Source of the DNA: Planctomycetota bacterium
Lineage (GTDB): Bacteria > Planctomycetota > Brocadiia > Brocadiales > Brocadiaceae
Direction: 5' to 3'
Length of the DNA stretch: 64,000 nt
NCBI GenBank assembly: GCA_016873165.1
Contig: VGXV01000010.1
Coordinates: forward strand, 1 to 64,000
The position numbers and the translations under genes are program-made. Positions within the stretch are counted from its first letter, which is position 1; the number at the start of each line of letters is the position of its first letter. Shown here piece after piece: positions 1-9,216 of this stretch. The notes under the pieces were generated by a model. The model made no database searches. It was not told the DNA's origin and saw only the letters and a program-made list of their open reading frames with translations.

Positions 1-211
1 TGTCCGCATACTGCGCACTCCAGTACATTATTACCCTCAGTATCTGCAGCGCCAATATGATCACATACGCCGCTATGTTTATATAAAATAACCCTTTTGC
101 TACCGGCGTGAATCCCAACATGTTCGATGCTATTGATATGATCCCCGTTGACATTACAAACGCAAAATATGCAGGGTGCAATGTCTTTATCGCATTCTTT
201 ATCCCGTTCAT
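1..211 (-). CDS. TDT/SLAC1-family membrane transporter, N-terminal fragment
   Basis: The reading frame starts at the ATG at 211 and runs off the window at position 1, so only about 70 residues are seen. The motif HPAYFAFVMSTGIISIAS (about residues 12-29) is typical of the tellurite-resistance/dicarboxylate transporter (TDT, TehA/SLAC1) family, which moves anions or dicarboxylates across the inner membrane. Two hydrophobic stretches are visible. An in-frame stop lies just upstream of this ATG, and a purine-rich stretch precedes it, which fixes the start. The substrate cannot be told from this fragment. Confidence 0.8.
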   Translation of the reverse strand, partial: MNGIKNAIKTLHPAYFAFVMSTGIISIASNMLGFTPVAKGLFYINIAAYVIILALQILRVIMYWSAQYAD

Positions 212-656
212 CTCTCTTTATCTCCCCTTCCTCTTCTTCCTGTTGTTCTCTTTTCCTTCTTCCCTCTCCACTTCTCCACCCTCTCACAAGTTTCTCACTA
301 TAGCATTTCATTTTCCTTTTTGCAATGGTTTGTAATAAACTTAGCAAGAGATATGACGTTTTAAAATAAACATATACAACGTTTCTTTTTTATTTATATA
401 ATAATTATTTATTTAAAGAAAATTAGTATTCTTAATTATAACAATTGTTCAAAATCATATTATATTTTTATAACCACTTATATGTAAATAACTTAATAGT
501 ATAATTTCATTGTAAAATAGATGTTTTTTTGTCTGTAAGAAAACTACCTGATACGTTACAAATAAACAATATTATTAAAGAACGGGGTATATTCATTTTT
601 ATAAACACTTTTATGATTACTTAATGAACAATAAATTTACACGTAATTAATCATTA
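212..656. other. AT-rich intergenic region upstream of the TDT gene
   Basis: About 445 bases without a convincing gene. The part nearest the transporter is CT-rich on the + strand; 360-650 is very AT-rich with many short A and T runs. It must hold the promoter of the leftward TDT gene, but no clear -35/-10 pair or strong hairpin was found. Short + strand reading frames here are antisense to the transporter or low complexity. Confidence 0.5.
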
Positions 657-1550
657 TTAAGAAAGGTATTTTGCTATACCCTCTTCGAAAAAAACAGGTG
701 GTATTTTAAAATGATCAAAAAAAGGTTTTTCGTTACAGGTGTTTCCTTCCAGTAACATAGTGATTTGGTCTTTCGTAACAGGGAAGACCGGTATCCAGTC
801 GAACATTTCCGCTAGGTTACTCATGATCCAGGCAGGAACACAGATTTTATATGGAGGTAAACAGAGGACTTTTCCGATGATATTGATAATTTCGTTAAAT
901 TCAATTTTTTCAGGGCCTCCCACTTCAAACAACTTTCCTATAGTATCTTTTCTTTCCAAAGAATTAACAAATGCAGCAGATACATTTTCAACGGCAACAG
1001 GTTGCATTTTATACTTTCCGTCTCCGATAACAGGTATAAATTGCTGAATTTTTAACATATTTGCAAATATGTTGACAAAGTTATCTTCTTTGCCAAATAT
1101 GATTGAAGGTCGGAAAATAGTGTAATCGAGTCCGCTATTTCTTATAAAATCTTCTGCACGATATTTTGTTTGCTGGTACTGTGTTTTCCCTTCTTTATTC
1201 GCTCCCAGGGAACTCATTTGTATGAACCTGCTGACACCTTGCTTTTTTGCCTCAACTGCCAAATTGCGTGTTCCTTCATAATGAAGTCTTTCAAAAGTTA
1301 TTTTATTCCCCCGTATTTCTCTTATTATGCCGACAATATTAATTACGGCGTCACAACCTTTTATAATATTTTCTAAACAATGAATATTCGTGATATCACC
1401 ATATTCGATTTCTATAGTATTAATATATTTTTCTAATTTATGTTCAGATCCTTTTCTTACCAGACACTTTACTTTATGTCTGTTTTCCATCAGGTCTTTT
1501 AATAGTTGTTTTCCAACAAATCCGGTGCTTCCCGTTAAGAAAACTTTCAT
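657..1550 (-). CDS. NAD(P)-binding atypical SDR, NDUFA9-like
   Basis: A 297-residue Rossmann protein. The N-terminal dinucleotide-binding motif TGSTGFVG (residues 6-13) and a YQQTK match to the Tyr-x3-Lys pair place it in the extended/atypical short-chain dehydrogenase group (complex I NDUFA9-like, NmrA-like). Such proteins bind NAD(P) and often act in quinone, lipid or nucleotide-sugar metabolism or in electron-transport assembly; the substrate is not evident. It lies 6 bases downstream of the dinG stop on the same strand, so the two are probably cotranscribed. Length is normal for the family. Confidence 0.8.
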   Translation of the reverse strand: MKVFLTGSTGFVGKQLLKDLMENRHKVKCLVRKGSEHKLEKYINTIEIEYGDITNIHCLENIIKGCDAVINIVGIIREIRGNKITFERLHYEGTRNLAVEAKKQGVSRFIQMSSLGANKEGKTQYQQTKYRAEDFIRNSGLDYTIFRPSIIFGKEDNFVNIFANMLKIQQFIPVIGDGKYKMQPVAVENVSAAFVNSLERKDTIGKLFEVGGPEKIEFNEIINIIGKVLCLPPYKICVPAWIMSNLAEMFDWIPVFPVTKDQITMLLEGNTCNEKPFFDHFKIPPVFFEEGIAKYLS

Positions 1551-1556
1551 GATTAT

Positions 1557-4097
1557 TTACCCCTTAAAAAAAATTTCCAATTCTTTAAATATTAAATTCC
1601 TTGTTCCTTTTATGCATCTTGCTCTTGGAAGTGATTGTAAAAAAACGCTGCCATATCTCTTTGTTGCAATGCGTTTATCAAATATAAAGACAACGCCTCT
1701 ATCCTCTTTGCTTCTTATAAGCCTTCCAAAACCCTGTTTCAGTTTTAATACCGCCATTGGAAGAGAATAGTCGTAAAAAGAGTTGCCTCCAGCCATTTCA
1801 ATAGCTTCCGTTCGTGCTTCAATTATCGGCTCATTCGGCACTTTAAATGGCAATCTGGTAATAACAACACATACGAGCGCATCGCCTTTTACATCTACAC
1901 CTTCCCAAAAGCTGTCTGTTGCGAATAAAACGGAAGTTTTATCACTTTTAAATGTTTCCAGCAGATTATGCCTGCTGTCTGTACCCTGTCTCAGGCATGT
2001 GTAGCCGTTTTCAGTAATGTACGGTTCGATTCTATTGAATACCTCGTCAAGAAGACGGTAAGATGTAAATAATACAAGGGAACGACCGTCTGTGATAATA
2101 ATCAATTTCCGCAAATTCTCTACTATATCCATTTTATAATGTGCATCATCCGGATCAGAGATGTCGGTAGGTATACATATGACAGATTGTTTTCCGTAAT
2201 CAAAAGGCGACTTAAGAACAAGTTCCGTTGATCTGTTTACCGGAAGCAAATCAAGGCCGACATTCTTTTTGTAGAAGGAAAACGCATTGCCTGTTGTGAG
2301 TGTTGCAGAGGTTAACACAATTGTTTGATAGTTATCGTAAAAACACTCCTTCAAATCTCCGGAAACATTAATTGGAGCTGTATGAAATCTCACTGAAAGA
2401 CTGTTATCATACCTCTCAGTTTCAATCCACTTGCACAGAATCATATCGGGAAGAATAAAAGATTGAATATCGTGTGTTGCTATCTTCAAGCGTATCTTAC
2501 ATGACGTAATATCTATCAACAGGGAAGATAAAACATCCTGTGACTCTTTATCAAGCATTCCCAGATGATCAAGTAAATTATTCAATAATAGTATAAAGCT
2601 ATTTATGCTTGCACATAATCCTTTAAGTTTCTGTACAATAGTTTCTGACCACAGTTGTGTAGAAAGAAAACTATCTGTTATGCGTAGTTTTATCTCCCCG
2701 CCGTTTCCCTTGTTCTCACTACGGAAATAATCTTCTATCGACTTCGAAATATCAGTGAACGTGTCGTTTACATCCTCGTATACACTTGTGCGCACATCAA
2801 TGATGTGGGGATACATGCACTCGGTGATTTCCATTACAATGTCTTCATTGTAAGAAGAAACAATATCTTTCAGCTTATTTCTGAGAAAAGGCAAAAATCC
2901 CTTTTTATTGTCTTTCTGGTTTACAAGTTTTCCCAAAGGTTTTACTATTCTCAGCTTTGAAAAAGAAACGCCCAGATTTGCCGTTGCAACAGATTCCAAA
3001 TTATGCGCTTCATCTACAATAACTCTCCTGAATGGCGGCAGTATTGCTATAGAATCAAATCCCTTTGTTTCTTTTCTGAGAATTAAATCTGCCATCAAAA
3101 GGTGATGATTTATAACGAGAATATCAGCACTCGCCGCATTTCTTCTTGCAGCATAAAAAAAACATGCGTCATAAAAGCTGCATTTTAATCGGGTGCACTG
3201 ATCCGCTTCGGATTGCACCATTTCCCAAAGGTCGCCGCCAGGGACAAAAGTTAAGTCTGTTTTTGTTCCGTCTTTTGTTTTATCAACCCAATAAAATATG
3301 TCGATCAACTGTTTTTTATATTCTTCACTAACAAGAGTATTTCCATCCAGTCGCAGATTCTGTATTTTTCTTAAGCATACATAGTTATTTCTTCCTTTAA
3401 CCAAAACACTTTTGAATTCAGGAACAGGTTCTATTTTCAACATAGGAATATCCTTATGCATCAACTGCTCCTGCAGATTGATTGTATTGGTAGAAACAAC
3501 TACTCTTTCCCGGTTTCTTATGCTCCAGAAAATTGCCGGAAGAAGATATGCCAACGACTTTCCCGTGCCGGTTCCTGCCTCAACAAGCGCAATTTTATTA
3601 TTATTGAAGGCGTTTGAAACAGATATCAACATTTCGACTTGTGATTTCCTGTATTCGTATCCTGCAATATTGTTTGACAGCGTTCCTCCTGGGTGAAAGA
3701 ATTCCGAAAGAACAGTGCAATCGAGTTTTTCACAAACATGTTCTTTTGCAATTTTTGTTACGGGGTACAAATAATCAGCTTCATTACCAATAATATAAAA
3801 TCCCACGCCAAGCGGACCCATCAGAGAAGCAATTTCAATATCTGCCTCTGAAGGTTCGAGATGTCCATTTGGATGGTTATGGATAATCACCTCCCCAAAC
3901 CTCACATCCCTCAGAATAGCCGGAACGGCAGTCTTATTTCCCATCGCATACACTTCAACATCTGCAACCATATAGTCTTTATTTGGTTTTCCCACAAAGA
4001 ATACTTCGTTGCCTCCGGCATTGCGGATTGCATCTCTTATCGAGGATATGGCATCCTGAACAATAAAATCTCTGACAAACCATTTTGTAGTATTCAT
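1557..4097 (-). CDS. dinG: DinG-family DNA helicase with N-terminal JAMM/RadC-like domain
   Basis: An 846-residue superfamily 2 helicase of the XPD/DinG type. Walker A is GTGTGKS (residues 175-181), the DEAH box is VIVDEAHNLE, and four cysteines between them (one in YVCLRK, then the DQCTRLKC and DACFF segments) are placed as the iron-sulfur cluster ligands. The C-terminal helicase motifs include FWEGVD and GFGRLIR. Unusually, residues 1-120 carry a JAMM/MPN metalloprotease signature: H73-x-H75-x7-S83-x2-D86 in the segment HNHPNGHLEPSEADIEIA, with E31 as a possible catalytic Glu. DinG proteins unwind forked DNA and R-loops; the JAMM part may bind DNA (as in RadC) or cleave an isopeptide. It heads a leftward pair with the SDR gene. 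Confidence 0.9.
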   Translation of the reverse strand: MNTTKWFVRDFIVQDAISSIRDAIRNAGGNEVFFVGKPNKDYMVADVEVYAMGNKTAVPAILRDVRFGEVIIHNHPNGHLEPSEADIEIASLMGPLGVGFYIIGNEADYLYPVTKIAKEHVCEKLDCTVLSEFFHPGGTLSNNIAGYEYRKSQVEMLISVSNAFNNNKIALVEAGTGTGKSLAYLLPAIFWSIRNRERVVVSTNTINLQEQLMHKDIPMLKIEPVPEFKSVLVKGRNNYVCLRKIQNLRLDGNTLVSEEYKKQLIDIFYWVDKTKDGTKTDLTFVPGGDLWEMVQSEADQCTRLKCSFYDACFFYAARRNAASADILVINHHLLMADLILRKETKGFDSIAILPPFRRVIVDEAHNLESVATANLGVSFSKLRIVKPLGKLVNQKDNKKGFLPFLRNKLKDIVSSYNEDIVMEITECMYPHIIDVRTSVYEDVNDTFTDISKSIEDYFRSENKGNGGEIKLRITDSFLSTQLWSETIVQKLKGLCASINSFILLLNNLLDHLGMLDKESQDVLSSLLIDITSCKIRLKIATHDIQSFILPDMILCKWIETERYDNSLSVRFHTAPINVSGDLKECFYDNYQTIVLTSATLTTGNAFSFYKKNVGLDLLPVNRSTELVLKSPFDYGKQSVICIPTDISDPDDAHYKMDIVENLRKLIIITDGRSLVLFTSYRLLDEVFNRIEPYITENGYTCLRQGTDSRHNLLETFKSDKTSVLFATDSFWEGVDVKGDALVCVVITRLPFKVPNEPIIEARTEAIEMAGGNSFYDYSLPMAVLKLKQGFGRLIRSKEDRGVVFIFDKRIATKRYGSVFLQSLPRARCIKGTRNLIFKELEIFFKG

Positions 4098-4191
4098 ACT
4101 CTTGAAATATAATTTAAGTATTTAAAAGATACAACGAAAAACAGTACTTTTCTCTGTCATTTACCGCTGAAATATGTGAGTTTTTTCTCCC

Positions 4192-4221
4192 TTGATTCTT
4201 TTCGGTTCTTTTATATATAAT
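4192..4221 (+). promoter_or_regulatory. Predicted sigma70-type promoter of the aminotransferase gene
   Basis: TTGATT (4192-4197) and TATAAT (4216-4221) are separated by 18 bases and point towards the aminotransferase. Transcription would start near 4228, giving a leader of about 130 bases. The -10 box is partly covered by the palindrome at 4219-4241. Confidence 0.55.
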
Positions 4222-4241
4222 ATCACACTTTGTGTGATATT
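4219..4241. promoter_or_regulatory. Perfect 10-bp inverted repeat, probable operator
   Basis: AATATCACAC and GTGTGATATT flank a 3-base centre. The palindrome overlaps the predicted -10 box and start point of the rightward promoter and lies between two divergent genes, so an operator is more likely than a terminator. The half-site is not a standard CRP/FNR site; the regulator is unknown. Confidence 0.5.
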
Positions 4242-4273
4242 TTATTATTTTTAGAAGCAGTATTTGTCAGATT

Positions 4274-4310
4274 TGCCAAAGGCAGGAAGTTCTGCACGAA
4301 CTTCTTTTTA
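4274..4310 (+). terminator. Tandem leader hairpins with T run, possible attenuator
   Basis: A small hairpin (TGCC-AAA-GGCA, 4274-4284) is followed by a 7-bp stem GAAGTTC/GAACTTC (4286-4304) with a 5-base loop and then CTTTTTA-like T-rich sequence. It lies in the transcribed leader of the aminotransferase, 50 bases before its start codon, where a terminator makes sense only as an attenuator. No known riboswitch fold was recognised. Confidence 0.4.
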
Positions 4311-4359
4311 TTGAACCAAAAAGCCTGTGTGCAAATGTTCTGAGAAAGGACATTTTACA

Positions 4360-5505
4360 ATGAAAAAAACCTATCTTTTTACACCAGGGCCAACAATGGT
4401 GCCGCCAGAGGTTTCGCTCTCTGAAGCGCAGCCAATGATACACCACAGAACACCACAATTTTCACAGATATTTTATGAATTGAGTGAAGATTTGAAATAT
4501 CTTTTCCAAACAAAAACGGGAGAGGTATACACGTTAATGTCTTCAGGTACGGGCGCAATGGAAGCGTGCGTTGCCAATGTTTTGTCCAAAGGGGATAAAG
4601 CGCTGGTGATTGCAACCGGTAAATTTGGAGAGCGTTGGGCGGAATTGTGTAAATGTTTCGGCATTGAGGCGGTGGTAGTCAGCGTGGAATACGGAAAGGC
4701 TGCAGAACCTTCAAAAGTGGAAGAAGCCCTTAAGAAAAACAGCGGCATAAAGGTAGTTTTTGCAACGCAAAGCGAGACATCGACAGGCGCGGTGCACGAT
4801 ATAAAAGCGATTTCAGCGGTTGTGAAAAAATACGGCGCGTTATTGGTGGTTGATGCGATTACCGGCATTGGCGTTCATCAGTTTTTAATGGACGAGTGGA
4901 ATATAGACGTCGCAATAACCGGCTCGCAGAAAGGGTGTATGTTGCCGCCCGGATTGGCATTTGTATGCGTGAACAGCGGAGCATGGGGCGCTATCGAAAA
5001 GGGAGATTTGCCCCGGTATTACTGGGATTTCAGAAAAATGCGTAAAAATCTTAAGAACAAGACGACACCTTTTACTCCGGCGGTATCGCTTATCATGGCA
5101 ATGAAAACCGCAATAGATATGATTAAAAAAGAGGGCATTGAAAAAGTATGGGCAAGACATGCCCGTCTCGCGCATGCGACAAGAGAAGGGGTAAAGGCGA
5201 TAGGGTTGGAACTTTTTGCAGGGGCTGACTCAAGCAACGTGTTGACGGCAATCAAAGCGCCGGAAGGCGTTGATGTTGATAAGATTATTAAAAAGCTGAG
5301 AGATGAGACAGGCATTACTTTCACCGGTGGACAGGATTCCCTGAAGGGAAAGATGATTCGTATCGGGCATATGGGGTACGTCAACGATTTTGATATTATT
5401 CTGGCGATTTCCGCACTGGAAAAGGGGCTTTACGAAGCAGGCTACCCTGTTCAACCGGGAAAAGGGCTTTCCAGGGTGCAATCGTTACTGGTGGCGGGGA
5501 AATAA
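4360..5505 (+). CDS. Class V PLP aminotransferase (alanine/serine-glyoxylate type)
   Basis: A 381-residue fold-type I aminotransferase. The N-terminus TPGPTMVPPEV is the family signature. D165 in LLVVDAITG should hold the pyridine nitrogen and K191 in GSQKGCMLPPG the cofactor Schiff base. Family members use serine, alanine or aspartate with glyoxylate or pyruvate, and some act as phosphoserine aminotransferases in serine synthesis, so the exact substrate is open. The ATG at 4360 is chosen because AGAAAGGA lies 10 bases upstream; an in-frame ATG at 4327 has no such site. The gene stands alone, has its own promoter, and may be controlled by the operator and leader hairpins upstream. Confidence 0.85.
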   Translation: MKKTYLFTPGPTMVPPEVSLSEAQPMIHHRTPQFSQIFYELSEDLKYLFQTKTGEVYTLMSSGTGAMEACVANVLSKGDKALVIATGKFGERWAELCKCFGIEAVVVSVEYGKAAEPSKVEEALKKNSGIKVVFATQSETSTGAVHDIKAISAVVKKYGALLVVDAITGIGVHQFLMDEWNIDVAITGSQKGCMLPPGLAFVCVNSGAWGAIEKGDLPRYYWDFRKMRKNLKNKTTPFTPAVSLIMAMKTAIDMIKKEGIEKVWARHARLAHATREGVKAIGLELFAGADSSNVLTAIKAPEGVDVDKIIKKLRDETGITFTGGQDSLKGKMIRIGHMGYVNDFDIILAISALEKGLYEAGYPVQPGKGLSRVQSLLVAGK

Positions 5506-5515
5506 ACCATAGCAG

Positions 5516-6910
5516 TCAGTCTTTAGAATCTTTGTTGATTTGCAGATCCCGTATTTTCTGCTGCAGATTTTGCCGATGCATATCTAATGCTTCTGCTGTA
5601 TGGCTGATATTGCCGCCATATTCTTCCAGTTTCTTTTTAATGAAATCTCTTTCAAAATTTTCTATGAGAATTTTTTTCGCATCGCGGAAAGAGAGATTGT
5701 AGTTTATATTTTTTACGGAAACAAGGGATTCTTCAGGCTGCACAATTTCTTCTGAGAGATCAGATACAGCAAGCACCTCGTTATTAGTAAGAACGACTGC
5801 GCTTTCTATTGTGTTCTTTAACTGACGAATATTCCCCGGCCAGTCGTATGCGAGGAGTTTTTTCATAGCATCATTAGAAATGGAAACGATGTTTTTGTGA
5901 TGTTTTTTATTGAAATGTTGTATAAATCGGTTAACGAGCAAAGGGATATCTTCTTTCCTGTGCCGTAATGGCGGAATTTTTATATTCACAACTTTTATCC
6001 TGTAGTATAAATCTTCTCTGAAACGACCTTCTTCAATTTCTTCCTCAAGATCACGGTGTGTCGCGCTGATAATTCTTACATCGACCGCCAGCGTTTCTGT
6101 ACCGCCTAACCGTTCGAATTTTTGTTCCTGCAATACCCGCAGGAGTTTTGATTGTGTGTTGAGACTCATATCCCCTATTTCATCAAGCAAAATTGTTCCT
6201 TTATTTGCCAGTTCAAACTTGCCCATTCTTCGTTCAGTTGCTCCGGTAAAGGAGCCCTTTTCATGCCCAAAAAGTTCGCTTTCGATAAGTGTTTCGGGAA
6301 CGGCGGCGCAATTCATTACGATAAACGGTCCATTCTTTCTTTTGCTTCGCCGATGAATTTCACTTGCGACAAGTTCCTTGCCGCTGCCGCTTTCACCCTG
6401 AAGCAGCACAGTGACATCCGTGGTAACCACTTTTTCTATTTTGTCAAATACCTCTCGCATTGTTTTGCTTTGTCCGAGAAGTTCACCATATCCTTCAAGC
6501 CGGTCTATCTCCAAACGCAGCCGGGTATTTTCTTCCTGGAGCGCTATTCGTTCAAGAGCGTTTTTCGCGATAAGGCGTAATTCTTCCATTTCATACGGTT
6601 TTGCTATATAGTCGTACGCGCCTTTTTTCATAGCTTCTACGGCAATCTTTTCCGACCCATGTGCCGTAACGATAACAACAAGAGGCGGATGTTTCATTTC
6701 ACAGATTTTTTCCAGTGTTTTTAGTCCGTCAAGCTGTGGCATATTTATATCTAAAAATACCAGCACGGGGCGGAACGTTTGTATTTTTTCCAGGGCATCC
6801 AAGCCGTTCGTCGCTTCGATGGTTGTGTAATGGTCCCTTTGTAATATCTTTTGCATGCCATAACGGGCAGCTTTTTCGTCGTCTACAATTAAAATAGAAT
6901 GTGTGTGCAT
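5516..6910 (-). CDS. NtrC-family sigma54-dependent response regulator
   Basis: A 464-residue regulator in three parts. The receiver (1-120) has D10/D11 and the phosphoacceptor D54 in LVFLDINMP. The AAA+ domain has Walker A GESGSGKE (172-179), Walker B LLDEIGD, and the sigma54 contact loop as GSFTGA (219-224; Ser instead of Ala in the usual GAFTGA). The C-terminal Fis-type helix-turn-helix includes GGNISHTAEALDMHRQNL. When phosphorylated it should activate sigma54 promoters. Its start lies 3 bases after the stop of the upstream kinase gene, a tight two-component operon; targets are not evident. Confidence 0.95.
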   Translation of the reverse strand: MHTHSILIVDDEKAARYGMQKILQRDHYTTIEATNGLDALEKIQTFRPVLVFLDINMPQLDGLKTLEKICEMKHPPLVVIVTAHGSEKIAVEAMKKGAYDYIAKPYEMEELRLIAKNALERIALQEENTRLRLEIDRLEGYGELLGQSKTMREVFDKIEKVVTTDVTVLLQGESGSGKELVASEIHRRSKRKNGPFIVMNCAAVPETLIESELFGHEKGSFTGATERRMGKFELANKGTILLDEIGDMSLNTQSKLLRVLQEQKFERLGGTETLAVDVRIISATHRDLEEEIEEGRFREDLYYRIKVVNIKIPPLRHRKEDIPLLVNRFIQHFNKKHHKNIVSISNDAMKKLLAYDWPGNIRQLKNTIESAVVLTNNEVLAVSDLSEEIVQPEESLVSVKNINYNLSFRDAKKILIENFERDFIKKKLEEYGGNISHTAEALDMHRQNLQQKIRDLQINKDSKD

Positions 6911-6913
6911 AGT

Positions 6914-9031
6914 TTAAGATGTTGTCAGAACAGATTCAAATTTTCTCAAGGGAACATCGATAATAAAAGTGGTTCCTCTTTCATTGCTTTCGACACGGAT
7001 TGTTGCATTCATGTCTTCTAATTTCTTTTTAACAATTGAAAGTCCTAAGCCGGTTCCCGTTTGTTTTGTCGTAAAAAAAGGTTCGAATATTTTTTGGAGA
7101 GAATCTTGCGGTATGCCGTGACCGGTATCGGCAATTTTTATTTGTATGCAATTGTTCATGGGAAGATGGATTGCGTCAATAGAAATTTTTCCGGTGGAAG
7201 GCGTTGCCTGGATGGCATTATGTATAAGATTGAAAAAAACTTCCTTTAAAGCGGCCTTATCTGCTGAAATAAAGGGAAGATATTCTGAGATGTTACATGA
7301 GATTGCTATATTATTCTGCCGGGCTTCATGATTGAGCACGACCAATGTTGAATCAATTACCTCTTTTATTTTCACTTGTTTATGAATATCGCTGCTTGGT
7401 TTGGCATACATGAGCAATTGATTTACTACTTTATTTAAACGGTCAATCTCATCAACAATGATATCGAGATCTTTTTGCAGGGGATTCTCTTTTTTCAAAT
7501 CCTCACGCATGGCCTGAACAATTGCCTTTATGGAGCTGAGGGGATTTTTTACCTCGTGAGCAACACTTGTGGAAAGCCGACCGAGACTGGATAATTTTTC
7601 ATTTTCAAACATTTTTCTTTCAAGAAAAAGTTTTTCCTCTATGATTTTTGATTTTTCCAGCGCGGAACCAATTTCATTCGCAATAATCATTAATTGGTCC
7701 AGATTATCGGAGGCAATGGGCATGCCGCGTTTTGCTCTTCCCAGGCATAAAAGACCCTTCAAATTTCGATTTACGAAGACGGGAAATATAAAAATAGCTT
7801 CCAGTAACCGCATCTCATTGATAATAGCCGCATCCTTTACTTCATACCGGTTTAATTCGACAAGATCTCCCGAGGAAAAAAACGTGGTAATATTTTGCAA
7901 ATTTGAGAGTTCGATAGCGTCATTTTTTTTGTCCCCGATGATTTGAATTGTGTCGTTTCGGAGGAGAATGAGATTTATTGTTCGGATCGCTGTTGCCTTT
8001 TTAATGGAAAGAACAACGTTTTCAAGGAGCGTGGTGAAATGAACAAGAGGGTCTGTGCTTATAACGTGACTCAGTTCATTTAAGAGATATTCCGTATCCG
8101 AGCTTCTGAAAAAAAGCGCTTTCCTGAAAAGTCTTTGCGCTCTTTCTTTAATTGTTGGAAACCAAAAGACGAGATTTATTACAAAGACAGCTTCCAGTGT
8201 TTTGGAATGGATTCCATAGTTTAGTTCCATAAATTTGCTGAATTGTTTTATTCCAAAGTAATAGAGACAGATGATGATGAGGGTAAGGAAAGAATAAAAA
8301 ATGCTTCTTCGGAGAACAAATTCCATATAATTGTAACGATAAACATAGTAGGAAAAAATAATGCTGGGAAAAATGGAGGACAACATTGAGACGAGCACAA
8401 GATAGTCTCCGATGTATGCAATCTTTCTGCCTTCAAAAATTACGGTAAATCCGATAAAAACTGCAATGGTTATCAATACCCAAAAGATAGCCACAAGGAA
8501 TTTTTGTTCTTCTTTTTCTTCTACATTTTTTGCCAGCCATTTGGAAATAAAGGCGGAGATAAGCAGTGATATCATCAACCAGACGATAAATGGTTTTACG
8601 AGCTGGCTGTGGGCAATTATATAAGATTCTTCCAGATGTATGAATTTCTTTATAACGAGCGAAAAGGGAATGACGGGAAAATATATTGCCAGAAGAAGGA
8701 CTTTTTGCAAAGTCCTCGTGATGGTGAAATTGTTTTCATATAAAAACAGAACAGCGGTATGAAGCAATAAACTGGGCATAAACCCTATGCCTGCATATGA
8801 AATGGCATCGGCTACAAAATTCACAAGAAAGATATTTTTACCGAACAAAATGGAACTAAAGAGATATACGGTATTGCCAAAATGCCACATGGCAACACTG
8901 ATAACAAGAAATTGAAAAACGAACTCACTTCTGGTCTTGTGTCTCCGCTGCACAATGAGGATGGACAGTACAATATGAAGAATCGTTCCCAGGATGAAAC
9001 CTATAAGTGAAATAATTTCATAAAGAGGCAT
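6914..9031 (-). CDS. Membrane sensor histidine kinase with GAF domain
   Basis: A 705-residue kinase and the evident partner of the adjacent NtrC-type regulator. Residues 1-260 hold about seven to eight hydrophobic segments. A GAF-like domain follows (about 315-465). The phosphoacceptor H492 lies in the NtrB-like motif VAHEVKNPLSS, and an HATPase domain has the N box NLIHNAIQAT and the G boxes DTGHGIP and GTGLGLS. The architecture resembles the PrsK type of kinase linked to exopolysaccharide/PEP-CTERM control, but that is only a comparison. The ATG used has a weak ribosome site. Confidence 0.92.
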   Translation of the reverse strand: MPLYEIISLIGFILGTILHIVLSILIVQRRHKTRSEFVFQFLVISVAMWHFGNTVYLFSSILFGKNIFLVNFVADAISYAGIGFMPSLLLHTAVLFLYENNFTITRTLQKVLLLAIYFPVIPFSLVIKKFIHLEESYIIAHSQLVKPFIVWLMISLLISAFISKWLAKNVEEKEEQKFLVAIFWVLITIAVFIGFTVIFEGRKIAYIGDYLVLVSMLSSIFPSIIFSYYVYRYNYMEFVLRRSIFYSFLTLIIICLYYFGIKQFSKFMELNYGIHSKTLEAVFVINLVFWFPTIKERAQRLFRKALFFRSSDTEYLLNELSHVISTDPLVHFTTLLENVVLSIKKATAIRTINLILLRNDTIQIIGDKKNDAIELSNLQNITTFFSSGDLVELNRYEVKDAAIINEMRLLEAIFIFPVFVNRNLKGLLCLGRAKRGMPIASDNLDQLMIIANEIGSALEKSKIIEEKLFLERKMFENEKLSSLGRLSTSVAHEVKNPLSSIKAIVQAMREDLKKENPLQKDLDIIVDEIDRLNKVVNQLLMYAKPSSDIHKQVKIKEVIDSTLVVLNHEARQNNIAISCNISEYLPFISADKAALKEVFFNLIHNAIQATPSTGKISIDAIHLPMNNCIQIKIADTGHGIPQDSLQKIFEPFFTTKQTGTGLGLSIVKKKLEDMNATIRVESNERGTTFIIDVPLRKFESVLTTS

Positions 9032-9142
9032 AGATGTATTTTCAGGGATTTTATTCCTGCAAAACCAAAATAAAAAGGGTATAATTTTGTAACTACAAGA
9101 CGGCTATGACCGGATAGTTAATAAGAAGTACTATATACACTA

Positions 9143-9170
9143 TTAATATAGTATCAAAGGGGCATGTCAA
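9143..9170 (-). promoter_or_regulatory. Predicted promoter of the kinase-regulator operon
   Basis: Read on the minus strand, TTGACA (9170-9165) and TATTAA (9148-9143) are 16 bases apart and lie about 110 bases upstream of the kinase start. The -35 box is a perfect consensus match, the -10 fair. Confidence 0.45.
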
Positions 9171-9216
9171 TAGAAAAAACGTGATTTTTGTATGCTGTGG
9201 GAATGGATCGGGAATT

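Noticed and set aside
108-364. Two + strand frames at the left edge (75 and 62 residues)
   Set aside because: They are antisense to the TDT transporter gene or lie in CT-rich low-complexity sequence, and have no ribosome site or family motif.
9181-9216. GTG at 9181 as start of waaF
   Set aside because: It would add 12 residues not seen in the family; the ATG pair at 9217/9220 directly precedes the conserved start.
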